From Caprimulgus europaeus (lineage: Eukaryota > Chordata > Aves > Caprimulgiformes > Caprimulgidae): a DNA stretch of 64,000 bases. Made by a program: the position numbers and the translations under genes. Location: assembly GCA_907165065.1 (NCBI GenBank), contig OU015541.1:3720001-3784000 (forward strand), read 5' to 3'. The notes under the pieces were generated by a model. That model worked only from the letters and a program-made list of their open reading frames with translations, was not told the DNA's origin and did no database searches. Shown piece after piece: positions 1 to 11,400 of the stretch. How positions within the stretch are numbered: position 1 is the first letter of the stretch; each line of letters opens with the position of its first letter.

Positions 1-240
1 CCACACGAGTGAAGAGCTCAGATGCTATTGAAAGGCCAAGACTGGCATGTAGGCAGAAGGGACAGTTGCTTTGAGCTCAATATTTTAGGTGCTGCCTATT
101 GCAGCAGAACCAGCTGTGAAGATCCAGAGCTGTTTTCCCTGTGCAAAGGGGAGACATCCCAGCAGCAGGGAAGTGAAGGTTGGGCTTGATGTTCAGGTGC
201 CTGTGCTTCCTACCAGTAATGTCAGGTCTTCTCTCACTAG

Positions 241-3200
241 GGTAACTTCAGGCACACAGAGACACACAACCCTGTGTCTAGAGAGGAGCTCATGATGGTG
301 CTGGCAAACCTGGAACAGCTGCAGATCCGGGCACTCTTCTCCCAACTCTCTTCATCTGTGTCCCTGCGCCACGTGGTCCTGGAGATGGCAACAGACACGG
401 TGACGGGCATCCATGCCAGGAACGTGGAGCTGTGCTTTTGCCCAGCTAACTACCAGGGGGACTCCTGCCAGGTAATGGTGAAAGGGGATGTGCTGCTTCA
501 GGCAGAGAGGAGATAAACGGTGACATTTGGCTTTAAACTGGAAGGGGGTAGGTATAGACTGGGTATTAGGAAGAAATTCTTCACTGTGAGGGTGGTGAGA
601 CACTGGCCCAGGTTGCCCAGAGAAGCTGTGGCTGCTCCTCCCTGGAAGTGTTCAAGGCTAGGTTGGATGAGGCTTGGAGCAACCTGGTCTAGTGGAAGGT
701 GTCCCTGCTGATGGAAGGGGGGTTGAAACTGAATGATCTTAAGGTCCCTTCCAACCCAAACCAGTCTATCATTCTATGATTTTGGGTCTCAGCCACCCCT
801 TGTGCTTGGTGCAAGTGACAACTCTGGGGTTTGGATGTTTGTGCAAAGCCATGGTGCCAGAGTACCAGCTTCCAAGCTGACTTCTGAGGGCTTCAGTTGA
901 AATAACAGCTCAGGCTGTGCTGGAGGAAGGAATAACATCTCCCAGGCTCCCACGTACTAGCCCGCTGCCAGCTCTCCTCCCACCACAGCACAGGGCACCT
1001 GGGAGAGGTGTGTGAGCTGCATCTGCCCTCTTGGAAGAGGCATGATGGAGAAACTGTTCAGGTGCTGCAGACAACCTTAAGTCCATGCAGTACCTTGGAA
1101 CAGGTCCTTCTGTCTGGCTGATTATCTCCTATGGATGAGGAGCAGGAAGGAGCTGCACTGAAAAATCTTTGTTGTTGTTTTTAATCTCTTCTCCATCAGT
1201 ACAACCCTGTGGGAATTCTGTCATGGAAACGAAATCAGTCTCTTTGCTTGGCCTGAGTGTGTTGGGCTGTTTTTCAGATCTCTGTCTTTTTCTCTGTCCT
1301 CAGGAATGTGCTCCAGGTTACTACAGGGACACCAAGGGGCTCTTTCTGGGAAAATGCATCCCATGTCATTGCAACGGCCACTCAGATCAGTGCCTGCCGG
1401 GCTCTGGGATATGCCTTGTAAGTAACCAGTGAAGCAGGGTGATAGTTTGGAGTTAGAAGGTCTGTAGCATGTCATTAAAAAGCTCTTCCCATAGTCAGTG
1501 AGCTGGCAGGGCTGGGCCTGAATTGGAGCGTTAGCTCCATGTGCTGTTTCAGGGGTGGTCCCGCTTAGGGTGAAAGAGAGTTCTGGGAACGAGGAAGGAT
1601 TGAAGCATCCAGGTGTCTGGTGGGGAATTCTTTGTGCAGCCCACCATTGCCTGCTGCCAGTGCTGAGCCCACAGCCTGCCTTTTCCTCACAGAACTGCCA
1701 GCACAACACGGAGGGAGACCACTGTGAGCGATGCAAGGATGGCTACATGGGCAGCCACTCTGCTGAAGAACCCCTACAGTGTGTTGGGTGTCCATGCCCT
1801 CTTTCAGTTGCCTCCAACAAGTAAGTACCCTGAGATGGGATTGTCTGTTTGGCCTCACTGTTTAACCACTGGGAACTATGCTGTGCCACATCAGGGCACT
1901 GGCTTGGCACTGGTGGGTGTCCCAATGCCAGTTTTGTCCATGACCCCAAACCATATCCATGGCCTTTTCCCAAGGCCCCAGCAGCCCACACTGAGTGATC
2001 ATCTTCCCTGGCACCATGTCAGGGGTAACTGTACCTTCCTCTTCACCTCTTGTTTCAGTTTTGCTGTCGGCTGTGTTCACAAGGGCTCCAACACCCAGTG
2101 CCTCTGCAAGCCCGGCTATGCTGGACCCAGCTGTGAGCGGTAAGGGAGATGGCACCCGTGTTTCTGAGGCCATGCACGCTCAAGTCCCCTGCAGCCACTG
2201 CTGTGGCAGGAGTAAAGTTGTCCTAGTAGAGACTGCAAAGGAAATGGTTGGCTCTGCCACCAGTGTGCTTTGCTCTGACAGGGTTTTTTTCAGCCTGCAA
2301 ATGCCCTGTGTCTGTCTCCACTGCCAATATGTTGTGTTACCCTGGGTGTATTCCTCAGCTGTGCTTTGCCTTGACTTGCAGTCCATGATACAAGCACCTT
2401 TCTGGGGTATCGTGAGGCAAAACACAAAGTGCTCCAAGATCCCTGAGGGTTGCAGTAGTTCCAAGTGTTGGATGCTCAACACCATTAGAATTGCACAAGA
2501 CTCAAGCATGGTGCAGGCATGAGCTGTGGGGATCCTCCCCAGTGCCTGGCTGTGTTTGAACTTGCCCTATTTCTCCAGGTGTGCCCCAGGATACTATGGC
2601 AATCCCTTGGTGATTGGCAGCTCGTGCCAGCCCTGTGACTGCAGCGGGAACACGGATCCCAACATGCTGTTCAGCAGCTGTGACTCCCTGACGGGCTCGT
2701 GCACGGGGTGCATGCACCACACGGCCGGCCCGCGCTGCGAGCTCTGCGCCCCCGGCTACTACGGGGATGCGGTGACAGCCAAGAACTGCACACGTGAGTG
2801 GGGCAGGCAGCAGGAGCTGGTGGGGGGGAAGATGGACACACTGACCATGGACATGTTTAACACCCTAGCCAGGCTGTGTGTTGCCCTGATGAGTTGCACA
2901 CTTGGTTGCACACATTGTGGGCATCCTCCAAAGGTGATAAGTAAAAAAAAACAACTCCAAAAACCTTCCTTACAGCATCACAACTCCATAACCTCCAATC
3001 CACCCCCAAATGCAAGTCACCAAACCACATCCAGGCTGGAACACTCTTGCCCTGAGCAGCTACTGTGGTAGCAGTGCGGGTTTGCACAGCCCACTGCCAG
3101 CACTGCTCACCTCCCTCTGAGGAGCAGCAGCCAAACAAAGGCAGGTGCCCAGAGAGGGTGTGGAGTCTCCATCTCTGGAGATGTCCAAAACCCACCTGGA

Positions 3201-5472
3201 TGCTTTCCTGTGCAACCTGCTCCAGGTGAACCTGCTTTGGCAGGGGGGTTGGATTGGATGATCTCCTGAGGTCCCTTCCAACCCCACCACTCTGTGATTC
3301 TGTGTCATGGGAATAAGTTGGGAGCAAATCTAAGAGGGGAGAGGCTCTGTCTTTGCCCTGACTGTGACAGATAAGAGAGAAATAGGATTCCCTGTCAGGA
3401 GTGAGGTTTGTGAGTGGCTGAGCAGTCTCCTTGCCATATAACTGGGTGTATTTTTCCCTGGCAGAGTGCAACTGTTCTCCCTGTGGGACAGAGTCGTGCC
3501 ATCCACAAACTGGCCAGTGCTTCTGCAAGGCTGGAGTGACCGGCCAGCACTGCGACCGCTGCGAGGTGAGGGCTGCCTGCCTACTGGGATTGTGCCTGGC
3601 CTTGGCACAGGGACACGGGGCAGCACTGGTGTGTTGTCCCCGGGTCTGTGAGCACAGCAGGGCTGGCAGCCAGGTGGTTAAGACTGGATTTGCCTGATCT
3701 GCCAGTGCATGGTGAAAACCTGTCAGAGATCTGGCAGCAAGCTTGGGCTGGATGTGAGGAAGAATTCCTTCGCTGAAAGGGTTCTGAGGCATTGGAAGGG
3801 GTTGCCCAGGGCGGTGGTGGAGTCCCCATCCCTGGAGGGATTGAAGAGTCATTAGTCAGGGACTTAGTGTTGGGTTAATGATGGGACTCAATGACCTTAA
3901 AGGTCTTTTTCCAGTCGAACAACTCTGAATCCTGGGATGGAGGCAGAGTTCAGCTGCAGCCTGGGCAGTAATGTGGTGCCCTTTGGGAATTTGCAATAAA
4001 CCCCATTTCTCTGCCTGCATCCAGCGTGGGCATTGCAGGGCAAGGGCAGGTTTGCAGGGCAGTGCTGTGGTGTGTCTGAGCTCTTATTGCAGCTCCCCAT
4101 CTTGGCCACGTTGATGGGAGTTTTGTGGTGGTCAAAACACTCCTAGAAAGCAAGACTGGGGTCCCACGTGGCCTCATCCTGCCCCAGGAGAGGGGCACAC
4201 ATTCCTTCTTGCTGAGCATGGCACCCACTGCTCTGCTTTTCCCTAGGAGGGGTACTACGGCTTCGAGGGATGCTCCGGCTGCCAGAGGTGTGACTGTGAC
4301 ATCGGTGCCGTGGGGACCAGCTGCCACGCTCAGAGTGGCCAGTGCCACTGCCTGCCCGGTGTCAGCGGGGTGCGCTGCCAGCAGTGTGCCCCGGGCTACT
4401 GGGGCTTCAGCGAGAGCGGCTGTACGAGTGAGTGCTGCTGCCTGGGGGTCAGGTCCCACCCGGGGAGGAGCGGGGGACAGGGCAGTGGTGACAATTGTTA
4501 GAGGTGGAAAACAACCGCCTGCCAGCTGAGTTCCTGTGAGCATTGGTGGGCTGCAAAGAGAAAAGCCCCCAGCAGTGGCATGGAGATAAGCTGGGATACC
4601 AGGAGTCAGCAGTGTGTCCTGGGGCCAGGAAGGCCAACAGTGTCCTGGGGGGCATTAAAAAGAGTGTGGCCAGCAGGTCGAGGGAGGTTCTCCTTCCCCT
4701 CTACTCTGCCCTGGTGAGGCCATATCTGGAGTATTGTGTCCAGTTCTGGATCCTCAGTTCAAGAGAGACAGGGAAATTCTGAAGAGAGTCCAGCAGAGGC
4801 CACAGAGATGATGAGGGGCTGGAGCATCTGCCATGAGAGGAGAGGCTGAGGGAGCTGGGACTGTTCAGCCTGGAGAAGAGCAGCCTGAGAGGGGATCTGA
4901 TCAGTGTCTATAAATACCTGAAATGTGGGGGCCAGATGGATGGGGCCGGGCTCTTTTTGGTGGTGCCCACTGACAGGACAAGGGGCAATGGGCACAAACT
5001 GGGACATTGAAAGTTCCAGACAAACTTAAGGAAAAACTTCTTTCCTGTGAGGGTGCCAGAGCCCTGGGCCAGGCTGCCCAGAGAGGGTGTGGAGTCTCCA
5101 TCTCTGGAGATGTTCAAACCCACCTGGATGCAGTCGTGTGTGACCTGGTGTAGGGAACCTGCTTTGGCAGGGGGGTTGGACTGGATGATCTCCTGAGGTC
5201 CCTTCCAACCCCACCATTCTGTGATGCTGTGATGCAATTGCACAGCTAGAGGAAAACCACCCATCCCTCTGGGGTGGCAACAGCAGAAAACGATGTGGTG
5301 GATGTTTCCCTGTTATTAAACTTGTCAGAGTGTGAGTGCAGAGGGGGCTCCTGTGACCCACGCACTGGGGAGTGCACCTGCTCCAACGGGCTGACTGGGA
5401 AGCAGTGTGACATCTGCATGCATGAGCACGAGATCCCCGTGGCCAACGGTCCGGACAGCATGAGATGTGAAG
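241..5472 (+). CDS. LAMA5: LAMA5 segment: end of laminin IV domain and laminin-EGF (LE) repeats
   Basis: Exons are 241-471, 1304-1417, 1693-1820, 2059-2139, 2579-2793, 3465-3565, 4247-4427 and 5329-5472. The first exon opens with the C-terminal end of a laminin IV (L4) module, containing [19 protein letters not shown]. The rest is cysteine-rich LE repeats with recurring [16 protein letters not shown] and CDRC blocks, each LE module expected to hold eight cysteines in four disulfides. This part forms the rod-like short arm next to the trimer junction. Exon borders fall inside LE modules in phases 0, 1 and 2. Exon 3465-3565 begins by completing a Gln codon, and the splice between 3565 and 4247 gives C-E-E-G as in other LE modules. 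Introns in this block carry four CR1 copies. Confidence 0.93.
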
Positions 5473-8400
5473 GTCTGTATCCTGCAGTCCTGGGAAAAGC
5501 GGTGGGGGAAGCCCTGGGAAAGGGCCCTGTGCTGACAGCTCCCTTCCCCTGGCAGTGTGTGACAGCTGTGTCCTGCTTCTGCTGGAGGATCTGCAAAGCA
5601 TCGAGGTGTCCTTCCCCTCCATTCGCAGCCAGCTGGTCAACCTCAACGCCAGCTCCATCGCCTGGGCTCGCCTCCACGGTCTCAACAGCACTCTGGTGGC
5701 CGTCGCTGTGCGTGGAAGGTTTCACATCACTTTCTGCCCATGGTTCCTGGCCTGGGGGCCTGATTTTGGCTCTTTTTTTTTCCCAGAACCAGCTGCGTGA
5801 GTACCACAGAGCCATGAACAGGATCAGGCAAAGGGCTGACGAGCTGGAGGATGAGAATGTGGACCTCACACAGGACCTGAACGCGCTGCAGCACAAAGTA
5901 GGGTGTTTCTTTATCTTCCTTTGCCCTCTTTTTACCTAAAACAGGGGCTTTGGAGGCTGTGAGTAGCCTCATTTAGGTAGGATGGGTCTCCTGCCCAGCC
6001 AGTGCTAGGCTTGAGGGTCAGGTCTCTTAGACACTCAAGCTACATTACCTGCACTCCTCCCTTGGAGGGCTCTTAAAACATCCTGTGATATTGATGGGGT
6101 TTTTTTTCTTGATTTATTACTTGCTTTTGAGGCATCTCCAAATTTAACCAGCAAAAATAAATTCAATAAAATGTCATTCATAGAAGAAGCAAGCAAGGAA
6201 GGAGTGTAGACATCCAGGTCCATCCTGGGTGTATCCATGCTGTGGCAGGGAGAGCCTGGGTCCTGTCAGCAAATGAGTTGACCCTTTTTATTGTAATAGT
6301 CCTTGGAGGTGTCAGTACAGCAACACCTTTTGTAGGATGCAATCTGTGTAGGGTCTGAGGAACACTAGTTGTGTCTTCAGAGAACTCAAACTGAGCAAGA
6401 TTTGATGTGATTTATAAACTGCCTGCTCCTAATCTAAGGGAGGGGAAAAAGTCTCTATATGATGATGTATGTCCCCAAGCAGCTGCATGGACAAACTGCC
6501 TCTGTGTGTACGTACATCTACACACATCTACGCTCTGATCAGCCAAACTGCTGCCCTCCATCTCTTCTTGTCCTCTGGTCAGGACCTGGGTAAGCCTGGC
6601 TCCAGGCTCTAGGGCTTTTCCTGTGTTAAGAGCACAGGACAATGCTGTCCTCTGTAGTCAGGACTGTTTCAGGATCCAGAGCCTGTTGCATTGGAGCTGC
6701 ATTTATCGCTTGCACCTTCTCTGAAGGTGCTAAATAAGAGCATCACTAAATATATCATAGGTGAGCAGCACAGGGCAGGCTGTTGGAGGAGAAGATGAAA
6801 CATGGTTCAAGGACCTCAAAAGCTGCACATTCCCAAGCCTTATGTGCCTTTTGGGAACATCTTTCCTGCTGACAGATCACATAAAACATCCTCTCATGCT
6901 TCAGCTAAGCCAGTGTTCTTTTGTTGTAGATGACAATGACTCACAGAGAAGCAAACCGGATTGAGCAGCACACGAGAGACACCTACCAGAGGGGAGAGCA
7001 GCTCCTGCTAAATATCCAAAGCATTCAGAAAGGCATTGCAGGTAGGGAAGGAAGAGTCTCTGCTTTGTGGGTTTTTCCTGCTGGGAATGCCACGCTCTTG
7101 CTTTCAAATAGCACTGGGTACAGCATCACTTAGAGCTGTGGAGAAAACAAAGGGGAATAGAGATGAAATGGAGATCCCTGCAGAATTCTGGCTGTTCAGG
7201 TAGACCAGGCTTCTTGTGAGCACCAGCTGTTTGGCTAAACACAAGCTTTGGGGAAAAAAAAACACATTAAAATTGCATAAATGTTGTTAAAATGCATAAA
7301 TCTGCACTACTGCTTCAGGAGAGATTTAGCAAAACAGGAGTGGCTGGATCTAGGAGAAGGAGGTAAAGCCACAAAAAGATGCTTGGGATGTAGCATGTGT
7401 TACTGTGGTGGCCAAGGAGACAGCAACATGGGGCAGGACCTCTGGGTGATCTCGAGCAATCTGGGTGCCTGGGTGGTGCATGGAAGCTGGCTGTGGTTTG
7501 TTGAGGGTTGAAGGAGCCTGGGTTGGTCAATGCTAATGGGGGATCTGGATTTCTCTGCAGACTTGGTGAGGCAGATGGCCAGGTTTGGGGCAGCAAACAC
7601 CAGCACCACCTCCACTGAGGATTTTCGGCAGAAGATGGCCGAGGTGGAAAGGATGCTGAGGGAGATGAAGGAGAGGAGTCTGGGCAGCCAGGAGGAGCTG
7701 GCGAAGCGCGAGCACGATGAGGCTCAGAAGCGTGAGTCTGCACAGATCTGGCTGGATTTAGCCATTCCTCACAGCCTGGCTTGGAGCCCACCTGAACACC
7801 ACACATCATGGTCACATTTGGAGAGTGCAGTTAATCATAGAATCATTTGGTTGGAAAAGACCTTTGAATTCATGAAGTCCAATAAAACAGGCACCCCTAA
7901 TAAGTTTTACAGTAGTTTTAGGGTCCCCTGTGATGCTCCATTTATGGTTCCTTTTCCCTTAAGGTGAATTTTGGAGCAGATTGTTCTAGCTAAGGTAGTT
8001 CTGATTGATGACCAAAAATGACAGCCCTTAGAACCAGGAGTTACCATGGTTATGTACACATCACATGTGGATGTAAGTCACTCTATGTCTCTTCATATTC
8101 ACTGTCCCAGGAAAGAGGTCCTGAGTGACAACCAGCAGCTCACCACCCTCAGAAGCTCTGCCATCCTGAGGACATCCCTTGTAGGAGCAAGGGCTTGGAT
8201 TGTGCTCCCACACAAAGCCCCACTGCTGAAGCAGGCATGCTGGCACTGATTACCAGGCAGTGGCAAAACACAGCTCAGCAGCTGAAAGCTGGAATTATAA
8301 AGTGGCCCTTGCTAGAAAGAAGTAAATTTTCACAGTGGGAGTAATCAAGTACTGGAACAGGCCTCAGGTGGGGCTTCTCCATCATCTGGAGCCTTTCAGG

Positions 8401-11400
8401 CATGGCTGGGTGTCTTTCTGAAAGAGATCTCATCCCTCTCACCAGCACTGGGGGGTTTGGAGACAATTTTGGGTGAGATCCTGCACTATCCAGGCTGAAA
8501 GAGGGAGGCAAGGAAAGTGGTCACTTATGGCCTTGATAGCTACCAAGTGAGACCAGAACCAAGATTTTCTACAGCCAAGCACAGAGAGAGAGAGAGCCCT
8601 TTGACATGGGAGGATGAGTTACCAACAGCTCTTGTCTCCTCCATCCTCAGTGCTCCATCGGGTGAAGAATGAGCTGCACGCCCGCTGGGAGTCCAACCAG
8701 GAGCTGGTGAGCAGCATCCGGGACCGGCTGGCGCAGCACAGCTCCCAGCTGATGGATCTCCGCGATGCCCTCAACGAGGCTGTGAACAAAACCAGGCAGA
8801 CAGAAGATTTGAACAGCCTGAACCGCAACAACCTGGAGGAGAGTCAGGTAGGTGGTCCCAGGTGGTCCCGTGCTGCCATGCAGTGGGGAGGGGGCCCACC
8901 CTGGCCCTGCCAGGGGCCCACCCTGGCCCTGCCAGTGCCTGACCCTGATCTGTGTGTCTAGCAAAAGAGCCGGGAACTCCAAAAGCAGCACGCACTGGTG
9001 CAGGAGACCCTGAGGATGGCCAAGGACTCCCTGGCGCAGGTTTCGGACTTCCTACAGAAGATGGAGGGTGCAAAGGAGGTGAGTGGTGGAGGTACTTTGG
9101 CATGGGCAGTGCGTGAGGGGTTGGCAGCCCTCAGGAGTGATGTGTGTCCTTGCAGGCGTATGAGAAGCTGGCAGCCTTGCTGGATGGGGCAAAGCTGCCC
9201 CTGACTGAGAGGGTCAAGAAGTTCTCCCCAGCCAGCAGCAAGATCCCCATCGTGGAGCAGGCGGAGGAGCATGCCCGGCTCCTGGATGAGCTTGCAAGGA
9301 ACTTGTCCAGGTGAGGCTCCAGTCCTGATACATCAGGTCATCTCGTACCAGAGCTGGGGATGGGAAACTTCAGCCCCATGCCATGGTAGGGCAGCGGTGG
9401 AGTGCTGTCTCCAAAGCTTGGTCCTGGAGTACATGTTGTGATGCAGAAACCAAAGGGGTTTGTCTGAGGGGGTGTGGGCAAGAGCCCAGCCTGAGTGGTG
9501 TCTCTGAACTTGATGGCTTCATCTTCCAACACAGCATTATCCAGGGCACAAACCAGGATGGCTTTATCCAGCGAGCAGTCGATGCCTCCAATGCCTACGC
9601 CAGCATCATTGAGGCTGTGAAAAAAGCCGAGCGAGCAGCCCACGATGCCGATGAGGCAGCCAGCGAGGCTCTGATGGTACGTGCTGTGGGGAGCCCTGGG
9701 AAGAGCAGCAAAAGCCAAACTCCCTCAACAGTTCTCCAGCTTTTCACACCCACAGGCAGGGCTCTGCTGCCCCTTCCCTCTGAGACCCGAGCGCTTTGTT
9801 CTGGGCTGGAGAGCAGAGTCTCTGCCACGGCTGGGGACAGATTCTGGGGGTTTGGGTCTTCCCATCACACCACCCCGCTGCAGTTGTCTGCATGAGCGTT
9901 TTTATGTGGAGTCAGGGCTGGAGACTGGAATTTCCTCTTCAGACTCCCAAGCAGCACATGTTTGTTTTACAGAATGTCATCTCAGAAAATCTTGGGGCCA
10001 TCTCTAAAGAGCTGAAGAGGAACAGCAGCAACCTGGAAGAGACTGTGAGGAGAGAGCAGAGAAAACTCAACGGAGGTGAGAGAGGCTCCTTGCAGGGTGT
10101 GATGTCCTCCAGGCTGGACTGAGATCCGATGCACACCATATGCATTTCTTTAATTGCAGCTATTAAAGGCACTCTGCAGACAGCAAAGGACAAGCTCACC
10201 GACCTCCGTGTGAGGAAGGAGCAGCTCCTGAGCCAGCTCCAGTCTGTGCAGGACATGCTGGGCAGGGACCAAGGTTTGTCCTGGGGTAGCTAGACTGGTT
10301 CTGTCTGCTCCATTCCCTGTGTCCGGGCTGTGACCCAAGGGTGATTCCTCCCAACTCCTGACCATCCCAGAGATTTTTCTTCTTTCTTCCCAGAGGACAC
10401 AAAAGAGACAATCCAGGATGCCAAAGCGGCAGCTGCCGAGGCCAACGAAACAGCTGCGAGAGTGGAAGATACCCTGAGCACCATGAAGAAGAATCTGGAT
10501 GAATGGAAGGACGAGTATGGAGGCCTTCGAAATGAAGACCTGAACCAGGCAGTACAGGATGCCAGGAGAACTGGTGAGTGCTGAACCTGCTGGGTTGCCA
10601 GGGCTGAGTCTGGCATGAGCCAGTGCATGAGCAGATGTCCCCAGAGAGCTCTGTGCTTTTGGAAGCTCCAGGTCAAGAGTAGAAGGAGGTAGCAGCCAAC
10701 ACTGGGTTCTTTATGTCCTGTCCTTTAATTTTTTTATCTCCCTGAGCTTCCCTCACTAACCTTCAAAACCTCTGGCTCTTCTCCAACCCCAGTGTCCAGC
10801 CTGGAAAGCACCATCCCACTGCTGCTGGGGAAGCTGAGCAGCCTGGAGAACAGGAGGAACAAGAATGCCACCGTGTCAGAGAACATCGTGCGGATCCGGC
10901 AGCTCATCACGCAGGCGAGGAACGCCGCCAGCAAGGTGGGCTCGTGCGTGGGGTGCCAGGGGCTTGGGGTGAACAAGGGCTTACCTGAAGGCAGTACACA
11001 AATGGGAGGTGTATCTAGAAGAGCTCTGGAGCCACCAGGCAGAGTCCTTTTTCTCATGGGAAGACTCCAAAAAACTGTTTGGACTTGGTGGAGCTCCATG
11101 ACACGAGAGGCAGCAGCAGCGGTTTCAGTGCCGTGGGTTTGGATTTCTCTCCCTCCAGGTGAAAGTCCCCATGAAGTTCAACGGCAGCTCAGGTGTGCAG
11201 GTCCGGGTGCCCAGCAACCTGCAGGATCTGGCAGCTTATACATCCCTCAAATTCTACATCCAAAATCCCGAGCCCAGGAGCCGGCAGCGGCGGCAGGAGG
11301 GGACAGAGGAGGGGAGATTCGTGTTGTACCTGGGCAGCCGGGAGGTGAGATGGGGCTGGGCAGGAGCTCATGGGATCACGCGTGGATGTCAGTCCCTCAT

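Noticed and set aside
1-240. A further upstream LAMA5 exon
   Set aside because: No acceptor/donor pair with laminin IV-like coding was found; the first clear acceptor is CTCACTAG before 241.
2857-3852. A 331-codon minus-strand open frame
   Set aside because: It is the antisense shadow of two CR1 fragments and a LAMA5 exon, with no domain of its own.
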